Positions 32,750 through 42,169 of a stretch of 64,000 nt of DNA are shown in pieces. The position numbers and the translations under genes are program-made. The notes beneath the pieces are model-generated. The model made no database searches and had not been told where the DNA came from. It saw only the letters and a list, made by a program, of their open reading frames with translations. Location of the stretch: NCBI RefSeq assembly GCF_002116635.1, contig NZ_LQPW01000148.1, forward strand, positions 1 to 64,000, given 5' to 3'. This DNA is from Mycobacterium szulgai (GTDB taxonomy: Bacteria > Actinomycetota > Actinomycetes > Mycobacteriales > Mycobacteriaceae). Numbering within the stretch: the stretch's first letter is position 1; each line of letters starts with the position of its first letter.

Positions 32750-34059
32750 ATCAGGTCGAGCCCGCGAACCGCGCTGAAGACTCCGCACACCCAGCAGGTC
32801 AGCGGAACCACCGCAACCAGCGCCAGACATTCCAGCGTCTCGACGCCGCGGCGTACGACCGGAGAGAAAGACACGGTGGGCGCGACGAAACCGAGGTAGA
32901 ACGCCGTCGCGGCCAGTCCCGCTGCCACCGCCGCGATAAGCGGCCCGTGTTTGGCCGCACCGGTCGTTGCCGCGGCGAAGGTCGCTGTGATATCGGCAAT
33001 CCCGGTGGCAGCGAACACTATTGCCCGTTTCGGCGGGCCCGAACGTGCGCGCAACAGCAGTAGCATAGCTGTGACGGTCGATACCGCTATGGTGTGACGA
33101 TCGATTAGTGCGGCGGCGAGGGCACCGATGGCTGCCGACGCTGCGCAGCCGGCGAGCAGACCGGTCAACCAGACCTCAGCAGCGCGGGCCTTGGCGTCCA
33201 ATAGATCCGCCGTGGGCAGTGCATCCTCTCGTGGTGAAAGTCCGGCCATTCTGATCGACATCCGCGGCGACAACTCCATCAGACCCACCGATATCAGCGT
33301 GACCAGGCAGCCGATGGTGGGAGGCGGTGCGGCGGCGAGCACACCGGTCAGGGTGGCGAGAGCGACGACCGTCGCAGCGCAGGCGATCGCCGTCAATGTG
33401 ATTGCGTTGTGACCCGTTACGCGTACCACCAGCACCGAGATCGTGGCTACCGTCATCGAGGTCAGCAACAGGTGCGCAGACCCCGGGCAGCCGGGCACGG
33501 TGAACCAGCCGGCAACGGCGGCGAACACGATCGCAACGAGCCCGAGCGTGAGTCCGGCCATCTGATCTCGATATGCCCGACGGGCAAACGCGGCGCCCGC
33601 TATTGCGACGACTGAGGCCGCCGCTGCCACACCTGCCGTCGCCTTGTCGGGCGGCCCGTTCGTGACCAGCACCAGGGCGCCGGTGATGGTCAGGCACAAC
33701 GCGGCGATCGCGCCGGTGAGGCGGGTCGTTGGCCGGTCCACCGCGCTAGCTAGCGCGGCCGACACCGCTTCGGCCGCATCGTCGCAGTGGCGCAGGGGTG
33801 GTTCGGCAGTGGCCTGGCTCAAGATCAGTACGGCACCATCACGAATTCCACTCTGGGCCAGGGTCGTCGAATTCGGTAGCGCGGGCGCCCCGAGGAGCGA
33901 CAGATGGTAGCGCGACGCGCTAATTCGGGTGCCCAGGATGTCGATGATCGACGGGATCAGCGTGGCGACGGGTATCTCGGCGGGTAGTGACAGGTCGACT
34001 GCGGTACTGCCGGCATGAACGGCGACGCGACGCAACCCGGGTTCTGATGTGGACATCAT
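32746..34059 (-). CDS. eccD4: ESX-4 membrane channel component EccD4
   Basis: The 437-residue protein starts with a ubiquitin-like domain (RRVAVHAGSTAVDLSLPAEIPVATLIP), followed by about 11 transmembrane helices. EccD dimers line the inner-membrane pore region of type VII systems. ATG 34059 was chosen; the adjacent ATG at 34056 is possible. It is divergent from eccC4 across only 39 bases, so the two share a promoter region. Confidence 0.92.
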   Translation of the reverse strand: MMSTSEPGLRRVAVHAGSTAVDLSLPAEIPVATLIPSIIDILGTRISASRYHLSLLGAPALPNSTTLAQSGIRDGAVLILSQATAEPPLRHCDDAAEAVSAALASAVDRPTTRLTGAIAALCLTITGALVLVTNGPPDKATAGVAAAASVVAIAGAAFARRAYRDQMAGLTLGLVAIVFAAVAGWFTVPGCPGSAHLLLTSMTVATISVLVVRVTGHNAITLTAIACAATVVALATLTGVLAAAPPPTIGCLVTLISVGLMELSPRMSIRMAGLSPREDALPTADLLDAKARAAEVWLTGLLAGCAASAAIGALAAALIDRHTIAVSTVTAMLLLLRARSGPPKRAIVFAATGIADITATFAAATTGAAKHGPLIAAVAAGLAATAFYLGFVAPTVSFSPVVRRGVETLECLALVAVVPLTCWVCGVFSAVRGLDLI

Positions 34060-34098
34060 CGGGACGTTAACCAGTTCTCCACCGGCCGGTATACGTCT

Positions 34099-37000
34099 GT
34101 GCACAGCCGACTTGCGGCTCGATGCCCGGCTGTTTACCGTCGCCCGATTGTGAACACCGGCATAGAGATTGCCGCGCCGCCCGAGGTACCGGCATCGGCG
34201 ATGTCGGGCATACTGGTGCGGGCACTGCCGGTGCTCATATCCGTTGCGGGTCTGGGCGTCATGGCGGTGGCGGCGCTGTCCGGGTCGCCCGTCACCCGCA
34301 ATCCGGCCTTTCTGGCGTTTCCACTGATGATGGTGGTCTCAGCGGTGGTCGCCGGGGTAACCGGACGGGGGCGCAGCCGGGGCGCTGAGATCGGCGCTGC
34401 CCGTGTCGATTACCTCGCCTACCTGAGCCGCCTGCGCGAAGCCGTTGCCGAAATAATTGCGGCACAACACTTGTCGCTGCGGCGGGCTCATCCCGATCCC
34501 GAGGCCCTATGGACCGTAGTTGGCGGCTCGCGGATGTGGGAGCGGCGACCGGGCGGGCCGGACTTCGGGCATATCCGCGTCGGCCTCGGAAGTGTGCCGC
34601 TTGCAACGCCTTTGGTGGCTCCGGAGAACCCGCCGGAACGCCGGGTGGATCCGGTCACCCGCGCGGCGCTGCATCGCTTCCTGCGCGCCCACTCGGCGCT
34701 TGCCGACGTGCCCATCTCGATGTCTCTGTGGCAAGCCGGGGCCATCACGATCGACGGCGAAGTGAGCCGGGTTCGCGGGCTGCTCCGCGCCATGGTCTGC
34801 CAACTCGCCGTTTGGCACCCCCCGGATCGGGTGTCGATCACCGCTGACGTCGGCGAGGAGAACCAGGTTGACTGGGAGTGGCTGAAATGGTTGCCGCACA
34901 ACCAGAGTCGGGATGCCACGCATGTGGTGATGATAGTGGACGGCGCGCAAGACGCCGGCGCCCCGATGGCAGATAGGGTCACGCTGCGGGTGGGTGCCGG
35001 CCACGGGCCGATGCTTGTCAGATGCGATGGGCGCGAGCTGATATTGCCGAACCCGGATTACCTGGGACTTGTCGAGGCGACGGTGTGTGCGCGCCGCTTG
35101 GCCGCGCACCAAAGCCCACGGCGCGGGGCTGGCTGCGGCTGGCCGAGTCTGCTGGATATCGATGAAGTCACCGGCTTCGACCCGCACAAACTGTGGCACG
35201 GTCAAGATCGCCGTCATCGCCTGCGTGCGCCGGTCGGATACACACCCGACGGCACACCCGTGGACCTCGACATCAAGGAATCCGCCGAGCAGGGCATGGG
35301 GCCGCACGGACTCTGTGTGGGTGCTACGGGGTCAGGCAAGTCGGAGCTGCTGCGCACTATTGCACTGGGCATGATGGCGCGAAACTCCCCGGAGCTGCTC
35401 AACCTGCTGTTGGTCGACTTCAAGGGTGGCGCAACGTTTCTGGACCTGGCCCGAGCTCCACACGTGGCCGCCGTCATCACCAACCTCGCCGACGAGGCGC
35501 CACTTGTCGCCCGCATGCGCGACGCACTTGCCGGTGAGATGAATCGTCGCCAGCAGCTGCTGCGGGCGGCGGGAAACTTCGTCAGCGCTGCGGCCTACGA
35601 GCGAGCGCGTCGCGGCGGCGCGCAACTGACCGCCCTGCCAACGCTGTTCATCATCGTCGACGAGTTTTCCGAACTGCTCAGCCAGCACCCGGATTTCGCG
35701 GACACCTTCGTGGCGATCGGCCGGCTCGGGCGGTCGCTGGGAATTCACCTGCTGCTAGCCAGTCAGCGGCTCGACGAGGGCCGGCTGCGCGGGCTGGAGG
35801 CCCACCTGTCTTATCGGATATGTCTAAAGACGTTGTCGGCCGCGGAGTCACGGGCGGTCCTGGGTACGCTCGACGCCTACCAGCTGCCGAATGCGCCGGG
35901 CGCGGCATTCCTGCGTACCGCCAACGCAGAGCTGGTCCGGTTTCAGACGGCATTCGTGTCCGGACCGCTGATGGTTCGGCCGGCCGAAGACGACGTGGTG
36001 CGGGCATTCACTCGTGTGGATGGGTTAAGTCGTGCGGATGCGGATGCGGATGCGGATGCGGATGCGGATGCGAATGCGGTTGCCGCGCCGAGTCTCTTGC
36101 ACGCGGTCCTGGATCGGCTGTCGGGTCACGGGCCACCCGCGCACCGAGTCTGGCTGCCGCCGCTGGCCAGCGCGCCCCCATTAGACGCACTGCTGGACGC
36201 CGCGACTCCGGGTGAGTTGGTGGCCCCGATCGGTATCGTCGACCGGCCCTTCGATCAGTGCCGGGTGCCGTTCGTCGTCGAATTGTCCGCAGCCGCGGGC
36301 AATGTCGCGGTGGTGGGAGCACCCCGGTCGGGAAAGTCGACCGCGTTGCGCACGCTGATCATGGCGTTGGCCGCCTCCCACGATCCCGGCCAGGTGCAGT
36401 TCTACTGCTTGGATTTCGGCGGCGGCGGACTTGCCGCCCTGCGGGAGCTGCCCCATGTGGGCGCCGTCGCCGGCCGGGCCGAGTCACAGTTGGTTAGCCG
36501 CATGATTGCCGAATTGGAATCCGTGTTGCGATCGCGAGAAGATTCCTGGTCCGAGAAGGACATCGATTCGTTCGCCCACGTGTTTCTCGTCATTGACGGT
36601 TGGGCCGCCCTGCGTCATGAGTTCGAGAAACTTGAGGAGTCGATTACCGCCCTTGCCGAGCAGGGACTGTCGTTCGGGATACACGTGGTGCTGTCGGCTT
36701 CGCGGTGGGCCGAAATCAGACCGTCGCTGAAAGATCAGATCGGTACGCGCATCGAGTTGTGCCTCGGCGACCCTGCGGATTCCGAATTGGACCGCCGTCA
36801 GGCTCAACACGTTCCGCGCGGCCGGCCGGGCCGGGGCCTTACCCGAGACGGGCTGCACATGCATATCGCCCAGCCCGAGATGAAATCGCCAATCCGCCGG
36901 GGTGACACGGCGGCGCCGCCCATACCATTGCTGCCTGCGCGGGTAGACTCGGGCGTCGTCGTCCGCCAGGCAACTGAGGAACTGGCCGGCTGCATTCTGC

Positions 37001-37674
37001 TCGGCATCGAAGAGCGCCGGTTGCACCCCATTGCAATCGATTTCGAATGTCAGTCGCACCTGCTGGTACTCGGTGACAACGAGTGTGGAAAGACCGCAAC
37101 GCTGCGAATGCTCTGTCGCGAGATCGTGCGGACCAGGACGCCGCAACAGGCTCGGCTGCTGATCGTGGACTTCCGCCGCGCTCTCCTAGGTGCCGTCGAG
37201 TCCGAACATGTTGGTGGCTATGCCATGTCGACGGCGTCGCTCGGTGCGCTGTTGCCGGATCTGCTCGATCTGTTGGGCGGGCGGATGCCGCCGCCACAGG
37301 TGACCCAGTCGCAATTGCGTGCCCATTCCTGGTGGACCGGCCCGGATATCTATCTCGTAGTGGACGACTACGACCTGGTCGCCACCGCTTCCGGTAACCC
37401 GCTACTGGGTCTGCTTGAATATCTGCCGCACGCAAGGGATCTGGGATTGCATGTCATTGCGGCCCGGCGTAGTGGGGGTGCGGCGCGGGCCATGTTCGAG
37501 CCGTTGCTCGCGGGTCTGCGCGACTTCGGCTGCATGGCGCTGATGATGAGTGGACGCCCCGACGAGGGCACCCTGTTCGGCAGCCGGCCCGCGTCACCGC
37601 TGCCGCCGGGTCGCGGGATTCTGATCGCCCGGCCCGGTGACGAGCAGCTGGTGCAGGTGGCCTGGACCCCATGA
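34099..37674 (+). CDS. eccC4: ESX-4 FtsK/SpoIIIE-type ATPase EccC4
   Basis: The 1191-residue motor recognises and drives substrates through ESX-4. Two membrane helices lie near residues 38-85. Three ATPase domains follow, with Walker A motifs GATGSGKS (about 408-415), GAPRSGKST (about 740-748) and GDNECGKT (about 991-998). A linker of six Ala-Asp repeats sits between domains 1 and 2, encoded by a perfect hexamer array. GTG 34099 is the longest start; a GTG at 34150 is equally likely and would spare the intergenic region. The stop overlaps the next ATG. Confidence 0.95.
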   Translation: MHSRLAARCPAVYRRPIVNTGIEIAAPPEVPASAMSGILVRALPVLISVAGLGVMAVAALSGSPVTRNPAFLAFPLMMVVSAVVAGVTGRGRSRGAEIGAARVDYLAYLSRLREAVAEIIAAQHLSLRRAHPDPEALWTVVGGSRMWERRPGGPDFGHIRVGLGSVPLATPLVAPENPPERRVDPVTRAALHRFLRAHSALADVPISMSLWQAGAITIDGEVSRVRGLLRAMVCQLAVWHPPDRVSITADVGEENQVDWEWLKWLPHNQSRDATHVVMIVDGAQDAGAPMADRVTLRVGAGHGPMLVRCDGRELILPNPDYLGLVEATVCARRLAAHQSPRRGAGCGWPSLLDIDEVTGFDPHKLWHGQDRRHRLRAPVGYTPDGTPVDLDIKESAEQGMGPHGLCVGATGSGKSELLRTIALGMMARNSPELLNLLLVDFKGGATFLDLARAPHVAAVITNLADEAPLVARMRDALAGEMNRRQQLLRAAGNFVSAAAYERARRGGAQLTALPTLFIIVDEFSELLSQHPDFADTFVAIGRLGRSLGIHLLLASQRLDEGRLRGLEAHLSYRICLKTLSAAESRAVLGTLDAYQLPNAPGAAFLRTANAELVRFQTAFVSGPLMVRPAEDDVVRAFTRVDGLSRADADADADADADANAVAAPSLLHAVLDRLSGHGPPAHRVWLPPLASAPPLDALLDAATPGELVAPIGIVDRPFDQCRVPFVVELSAAAGNVAVVGAPRSGKSTALRTLIMALAASHDPGQVQFYCLDFGGGGLAALRELPHVGAVAGRAESQLVSRMIAELESVLRSREDSWSEKDIDSFAHVFLVIDGWAALRHEFEKLEESITALAEQGLSFGIHVVLSASRWAEIRPSLKDQIGTRIELCLGDPADSELDRRQAQHVPRGRPGRGLTRDGLHMHIAQPEMKSPIRRGDTAAPPIPLLPARVDSGVVVRQATEELAGCILLGIEERRLHPIAIDFECQSHLLVLGDNECGKTATLRMLCREIVRTRTPQQARLLIVDFRRALLGAVESEHVGGYAMSTASLGALLPDLLDLLGGRMPPPQVTQSQLRAHSWWTGPDIYLVVDDYDLVATASGNPLLGLLEYLPHARDLGLHVIAARRSGGAARAMFEPLLAGLRDFGCMALMMSGRPDEGTLFGSRPASPLPPGRGILIARPGDEQLVQVAWTP
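36034..36069 (+). repeat. Six perfect GCGGAT hexamers inside eccC4
   Basis: Six tandem GCGGAT units (36034-36069) are followed by two degenerate ones (GCGAAT, GCGGTT). They encode (Ala-Asp)6-Ala-Asn-Ala-Val at about residues 646-661. Copy-number change would be in frame, so the linker length can vary without disrupting the protein. Confidence 0.95.
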
Positions 37675-38858
37675 ATACACATCGGGCTGTGATCGAGGCG
37701 GGTCCGTGCACCATCCGCCGATTGTGTTGCTCCGCAGGGGGTACCGCCGATGACGAGTTGGTGTCGGGCGCGCTGGGTGCGATAGACGACGCGGTGGCGC
37801 TGGTGAATGAACGACCCGTCACTGTCGATTCGGTGTGGTCGGCCGCGCTGCGGTCGGTGGTGTGTGATCACTGTGACGGCGTGGTCGTCGTGTATCCGTC
37901 GTGGTGGTCGGGGTCGCGGGTGTCGGTGCTAGCCGCTGCGGCGCAGACCTTGCCCGGCGATGCGATGGTGCACCCCCGCTCGTGGCTGCTGGCACAGGCA
38001 TCACCGGACACCGCAGCGGTGATGGTAGAGATTGCCGGGCAATTGGTGCTGATCGCGGGGGAAGAGGCGGTCGGCATCGCGCGCGTGGGGGAGCCGCGGC
38101 TGGTTGCCGTAGAGGTAGCGGACGCTATCGCCGGACTGTCGCGCGGGGTGGTGTTGATCGACGGACCGGGAACCGTCGACGGAGCGCCGGAACTGGCAAG
38201 GTTGATTGCCGAGGCGGTGCGCGAGGGCGGCCACACCGCAGTCCTGATTGACGTAACCCGGCTGGCTCGGCTGGCAGCATCTTTCACGCCTCTCCCGGAC
38301 CGGCCTGCTCCCCGGCTACGTACCCGGCCGGTCGGGCGCTTCGCCGCCGCCGGAACCGGCTTGGTGCTGGTGTTGCTGGCTCTGTTGCGGGAGCCGGCGT
38401 CTGTGCCTCACCGGGAGGCCGCCCTGGAAACGACGACCTCTCTGGTCGAGGGCCGAGTGGCGCTCACCATCCCCGCGAACTGGCCGACCCAGCGCGTGGT
38501 GTCCGGGCCCGGATCGGCGCGGGTGCAGGTCACCTCGGCGTCGGACCCCGAGGTGGCACTGCACCTTACGCAATCGGCGGTAGCCGGCGAGACGCTCAGC
38601 GCAACCGCAGAACGGCTGAAGCGGGCAATCGATGCCGAACCCGCCGGCGTATTCGTCGACTTCAACGCCAGCGGCATCAGCGCCGGCCGAACCGCGGTGA
38701 CCTACCGCGAAGTGCGTACCGGCCATGACGTGTGGTGGACCGTGCTGCTCGACGACGGGGTCCGGATCAGCATCGGATGTCAGAGCAGGCCCGCCGCGAT
38801 GGACGCCGTACGCGATGCCTGTGAACAGGCGGTGCGGTCGGCGCACGTGCTGGGATAA
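37671..38858 (+). CDS. Type VII secretion-associated protein (Rv3446c-like)
   Basis: The 395-residue protein starts inside the eccC4 stop (ATGA). The first two thirds contain actin/Hsp70-like strands (TAAVMVEIAGQLVLIAGEEAVGIARVG), then one membrane helix (RFAAAGTGLVLVLLALL, near residue 230), then an outer C-terminal domain (EGRVALTIPANWPTQRVVSGPG). It sits between eccC4 and esxU as in the M. tuberculosis ESX-4 locus, and a secretion accessory role is inferred from that; the biochemical function is not known to me. Confidence 0.85.
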   Translation: MNTHRAVIEAGPCTIRRLCCSAGGTADDELVSGALGAIDDAVALVNERPVTVDSVWSAALRSVVCDHCDGVVVVYPSWWSGSRVSVLAAAAQTLPGDAMVHPRSWLLAQASPDTAAVMVEIAGQLVLIAGEEAVGIARVGEPRLVAVEVADAIAGLSRGVVLIDGPGTVDGAPELARLIAEAVREGGHTAVLIDVTRLARLAASFTPLPDRPAPRLRTRPVGRFAAAGTGLVLVLLALLREPASVPHREAALETTTSLVEGRVALTIPANWPTQRVVSGPGSARVQVTSASDPEVALHLTQSAVAGETLSATAERLKRAIDAEPAGVFVDFNASGISAGRTAVTYREVRTGHDVWWTVLLDDGVRISIGCQSRPAAMDAVRDACEQAVRSAHVLG

Positions 38859-38910
38859 AGCCCGGAAAATTGGGTGGAACCTAGTGCCGTGAGCTGCCGT
38901 CGTAGTTGGT

Positions 38911-39219
38911 ATGAGCACACTGAGCACCGATTTTGATCTGATGCGCTCGGTCGCGGCCACTACCGACAGCCGCAACGAGGAGATCCGGGCGATGTTGCAG
39001 GCATTCATCGGCCGGATGGGCGCCGTTCCACCGTCGGCATGGGGTGGGTTTGCGGCCGTGCGTTTCAAGGACGTCGTCGATCGCTGGAACGCCGAGTCGA
39101 TGCGGCTCTACCACGTCCTGCATGCGATCGCCGAGACCATTCGGCACAACGAAGCCGTGCTGCGGGAGGCCGGCCTGGATCATGCACACCACATCGCGGC
39201 CGCCGGCGCAGATCTGTAA
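38911..39219 (+). CDS. esxU: ESX-4 WXG100 protein EsxU
   Basis: The 102-residue helical-hairpin protein has the Trp-x-Gly turn in PSAWGGFAAVRF (near residue 44). It should form a heterodimer with EsxT, encoded 16 bases downstream, and be exported by ESX-4. ATG 38911 gives the usual short N-terminus. Confidence 0.93.
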   Translation: MSTLSTDFDLMRSVAATTDSRNEEIRAMLQAFIGRMGAVPPSAWGGFAAVRFKDVVDRWNAESMRLYHVLHAIAETIRHNEAVLREAGLDHAHHIAAAGADL

Positions 39220-39235
39220 GAGGAGGAGGGGCCCT

Positions 39236-39538
39236 ATGAACACAGATCCGGTGCTGTCATACAACTTCGATGCGATCGAACACTCCGTCCGTCAGGAGAT
39301 TCACACCACATCGGCGCGCTTCAATGCCGCACTTGAGGAACTGAGGTCGCACATCGCGCCGCTGCAGCAACTGTGGACCCGCGAAGCGGCGGCCGCCTAC
39401 CAAACCGAGCAGCAGAAGTGGCATCAAGCGGCGACCGCACTCAACGAAATACTGGTCGACCTGGGCAATGCCGTCCGTGACGGCGCGGCCGACGTCGCCG
39501 AGGCAGACCGCCGGGCCGCCGGCACGTGGGCGCGGTAG
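39236..39538 (+). CDS. esxT: ESX-4 WXG100-like protein EsxT
   Basis: The 100-residue partner of EsxU contains PLQQLWTREAAAAYQTEQQKW. The turn reads Trp-Thr-Arg, so the glycine of the WxG motif is missing, as I recall also for M. tuberculosis EsxT. A strong ribosome binding site (AGAGGAGGAGG) precedes ATG 39236. A terminator follows 15 bases after the stop. Confidence 0.93.
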   Translation: MNTDPVLSYNFDAIEHSVRQEIHTTSARFNAALEELRSHIAPLQQLWTREAAAAYQTEQQKWHQAATALNEILVDLGNAVRDGAADVAEADRRAAGTWAR

Positions 39539-39553
39539 CGGCGCAACAAGGCT

Positions 39554-39602
39554 CTGTGCGGTCCCGGCGGAAGGAGAGCCGTTGGGACCGCACAGTCATT
39601 TT
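39554..39602 (+). terminator. Rho-independent terminator after esxT
   Basis: CTGTGCGGTCCC (39554-39565) pairs perfectly with GGGACCGCACAG (39584-39595) over 12 bp, followed by TCATTTT. The T-run makes it one of the more canonical terminators of the window. It separates ESX-4 from the rplM-rpsI promoter. Confidence 0.85.
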
Positions 39603-39630
39603 GACCTGCGGGGATGTGCGTCGGTAAGCT
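39601..39630 (+). promoter_or_regulatory. Candidate promoter of rplM-rpsI
   Basis: TTGACC (39601-39606) and TAAGCT (39625-39630) are 18 bases apart. The start would lie near 39637, leaving a leader of about 124 bases with a CCCGG/CCGGG stem, which could serve control by L13. Sequence match only. Confidence 0.55.
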
Positions 39631-39760
39631 GCTCGGTTGGCGTGCGGGTACGCCGGGGCCTCGGGTCAATGTCGGTCGCCGAGACCAGCCCCACCGTTCA
39701 CGCCTGACTGGCACCCCGGGTCACACCGGGATTCACCCGAGAGAAAGAGTGGTAAGCGCT

Positions 39761-40204
39761 GTGCCTACATACGCGCCCAAGGCGGGTGACACCACGAGGT
39801 CGTGGTACGTCATCGACGCCACGGACGTGGTGCTTGGCCGCCTTGCCGTCGCAGCTGCCAACCTGCTGCGCGGTAAGCACAAGCCGACGTTCGCGCCCAA
39901 TGTCGATGGCGGCGACTTCGTCATCGTCATCAACGCCGAAAAGATCGCCCTCAGCGGCGACAAACTGCGCAGCAAGATGGCTTACAGCCACTCGGGGTAC
40001 CCCGGCGGCCTGCACAAGCGCAGCATCGGCGAGCTGCTGCAAAAGCACCCCGACCGCGTGGTGGAGAAGGCGATCGTGGGCATGCTGCCCAAGAACAAGC
40101 TCAGCCGTCAGATCCAGAAGAAGCTTCGCGTGTACGCCGGTCCGGAGCATCCACACACTGCACAGCAGCCGGTGCCCTTCGAGATCAAGCAGGTAGCGCA
40201 ATGA
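39761..40204 (+). CDS. rplM: Ribosomal protein L13
   Basis: The 147-residue early-assembly protein of the large subunit has TTRSWYVIDATDVVLGRLA and YSHSGYPGGLHKRSIGELL as signatures. GTG 39761 gives the standard N-terminus (PTYAPKAGDT); another GTG four codons upstream has a slightly better ribosome binding site. The stop overlaps rpsI (ATGA). Confidence 0.97.
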   Translation: MPTYAPKAGDTTRSWYVIDATDVVLGRLAVAAANLLRGKHKPTFAPNVDGGDFVIVINAEKIALSGDKLRSKMAYSHSGYPGGLHKRSIGELLQKHPDRVVEKAIVGMLPKNKLSRQIQKKLRVYAGPEHPHTAQQPVPFEIKQVAQ

Positions 40205-40659
40205 CCGAAACCCAAGAGACGTTAGAAGCCCCGGCCGACCCGGCTGCCACGCACAGCGATTCATTCGTGCTCGAGCGGCCCATCCAGACCGTCGGCCGGC
40301 GCAAAGAAGCCGTGGTGCGGGTGCGGCTGGTGCCCGGCACCGGCAAGTTCGACCTCAACGGCCGCAGCCTGGAGGACTACTTCCCCAACAAAGTGCACCA
40401 GCAGCTGATCAAGGCGCCGCTGGTCACCGTCGACCGGGTGGAGAGCTTCGACATCTTCGCCCTTCTGCATGGCGGCGGGCCGTCCGGCCAGGCCGGCGCG
40501 TTGCGCCTGGGAATCGCCCGGGCGTTGATTCTGGCGCAGCCCGAGGACCGGCCGGCACTGAAGAAGGCCGGCTTCCTCACCCGAGACCCGCGGGCCACCG
40601 AGCGCAAGAAGTACGGCCTGAAGAAGGCCCGCAAGGCGCCTCAGTACAGCAAGCGCTGA
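40201..40659 (+). CDS. rpsI: Ribosomal protein S9
   Basis: The 152-residue protein has the family signature QAGALRLGIARALI and the C-terminal KYGLKKARKAPQYSKR, whose last Lys-Arg reaches the P-site tRNA. Coupled to rplM by a 4-base overlap. Confidence 0.98.
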   Translation: MTETQETLEAPADPAATHSDSFVLERPIQTVGRRKEAVVRVRLVPGTGKFDLNGRSLEDYFPNKVHQQLIKAPLVTVDRVESFDIFALLHGGGPSGQAGALRLGIARALILAQPEDRPALKKAGFLTRDPRATERKKYGLKKARKAPQYSKR

Positions 40660-40662
40660 TAT

Positions 40663-40743
40663 CACTTTTGGGCCGCGAGCCTGCGGCTATATCGACGCGT
40701 CGGCGTGTCGAGCGGCAAATTTGCAGGCTCGCGGCCAAAAGTG
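40663..40743. repeat. Long inverted repeat between rpsI and glmM
   Basis: The left arm at 40663-40684 (CACTTTTGGGCCGCGAGCC, then TGC) is the complement of the right arm at 40723-40743, with one extra G in the left arm. The arms are about 21 bp and the spacer is 38 bases. It begins 4 bases after the rpsI stop and ends 40 bases ahead of the glmM start. It could terminate transcription in both directions, or be a small dispersed palindromic element. Confidence 0.75.
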
Positions 40744-40782
40744 GGTATGTGCACGGCTGTCAACTGTGAAAGGTTTGTCCGT

Positions 40783-42120
40783 ATGGGTCGACTATTCGGC
40801 ACCGACGGTGTACGCGGGGTCGCCAATCGTGAGCTGACCGCGGAGCTGGCCCTGGCGCTGGGCGCCGCGGCCGCGCGGCATCTGGCGAACTCGGGCGCTC
40901 CCGGCCGGCGGGTCGCCGTCATCGGCCGCGACCCGCGGGCCAGCGGTGAAATGCTGGAGGCCGCGGTGATCGCCGGCCTGACCAGCGAAGGCGTTGACGC
41001 GCTGCGGGTCGGTGTGCTGCCGACGCCCGCGGTGGCCTATCTGACCGGCGCCTATGACGCAGACTTCGGGGTCATGATCTCGGCGTCGCACAACCCGATG
41101 CCCGACAACGGCATCAAAATCTTCGGTCCCGGCGGCCACAAACTCGACGACGACACCGAGGACCAGATTGAGGACTTGGTTGCGGCCGGACCCGGGCTGC
41201 GTCCGATTGGCACGGATATCGGCCGTGTCGTCGACGCTGAGGACGCCGCGGAGCGCTACCTGCGTCAGGTGAGCAACGCCAGCACCAACCGGCTCGAGGG
41301 GCTGACGGTGGTTGTCGACTGCGCCCATGGCGCGGCATCGTCGGTGGCCCCGGCCGCCTACCGCGCGGCCGGTGCCCGGGTTATCGCGATCAACGCCGAC
41401 CCCAACGGCTTGAACATCAACGACGGTTGCGGATCTACCCACCTGGATCCGCTGCGTGCCGCCGTACTCGCCCACCAGGCCGATCTCGGACTGGCGCATG
41501 ACGGCGACGCCGACCGCTGCCTGGCAGTCGACGCCAACGGCGAACTCGTCGACGGCGACGCGATCATGGTGGTCCTGGCGCTGGCCATGAAAGATGCCGG
41601 TGAGCTGGCCTCCGACACGTTGGTAACCACGGTGATGAGCAACCTCGGCCTGCACCTGGCGATGCGTTCGGCCGGCGTTTCGGTGCGCACCACCGGTGTG
41701 GGCGACCGCTATGTCCTGGAGGAGTTGCGAGCAGGCGATTACAGCCTGGGTGGCGAGCAGTCCGGCCACATCGTGATGCCGGCGCTGGGCTCGACCGGCG
41801 ACGGAATCGTCACCGGGCTGCGGTTGATGACGCGCATGGTGCAGACCGGTTCGTCGCTGGCCACGCTGGCCTCGGCGATGCAGACGCTGCCGCAGGTGCT
41901 GATCAACGTCGAGGTCGCCGACAAGGCCACCGCCGCCGTGGCGCCGACGGTCCAGACGGCGGTCGACGAGGCCGAGGCTGAGCTGGGTGACACCGGCCGA
42001 ATCTTGTTGCGCCCCTCGGGAACTGAGCCCATGATCCGGGTGATGGTCGAAGCGGCCGACGAGGATGTCGCTCACCGGTTGGCCACTACCGTTGCGGATG
42101 CGGTGAGCGCCGCGCGCTGA
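40783..42120 (+). CDS. glmM: Phosphoglucosamine mutase
   Basis: Converts glucosamine-6-phosphate to glucosamine-1-phosphate for UDP-GlcNAc and the wall. The 445-residue protein has the phosphoserine loop in ISASHNPMPDNGIK, the metal loop DGDADRC, the sugar loop GGEQSGHI and the phosphate loop RPSGTEPMIRVM. ATG 40783 gives MGRLFGTDGVRG, the conserved start. glmS lies 4 kb downstream. Confidence 0.97.
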   Translation: MGRLFGTDGVRGVANRELTAELALALGAAAARHLANSGAPGRRVAVIGRDPRASGEMLEAAVIAGLTSEGVDALRVGVLPTPAVAYLTGAYDADFGVMISASHNPMPDNGIKIFGPGGHKLDDDTEDQIEDLVAAGPGLRPIGTDIGRVVDAEDAAERYLRQVSNASTNRLEGLTVVVDCAHGAASSVAPAAYRAAGARVIAINADPNGLNINDGCGSTHLDPLRAAVLAHQADLGLAHDGDADRCLAVDANGELVDGDAIMVVLALAMKDAGELASDTLVTTVMSNLGLHLAMRSAGVSVRTTGVGDRYVLEELRAGDYSLGGEQSGHIVMPALGSTGDGIVTGLRLMTRMVQTGSSLATLASAMQTLPQVLINVEVADKATAAVAPTVQTAVDEAEAELGDTGRILLRPSGTEPMIRVMVEAADEDVAHRLATTVADAVSAAR

Positions 42121-42169
42121 TCGGCGAAAAGGCCGGAACCTCGGCGCGGTATGCGGCGTCGAAATAGGT

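Noticed and set aside
36034..36081. The hexamer array as a CRISPR-like or mobile repeat
   Set aside because: Units are 6 bases, contiguous and in frame within eccC4, with no spacers.
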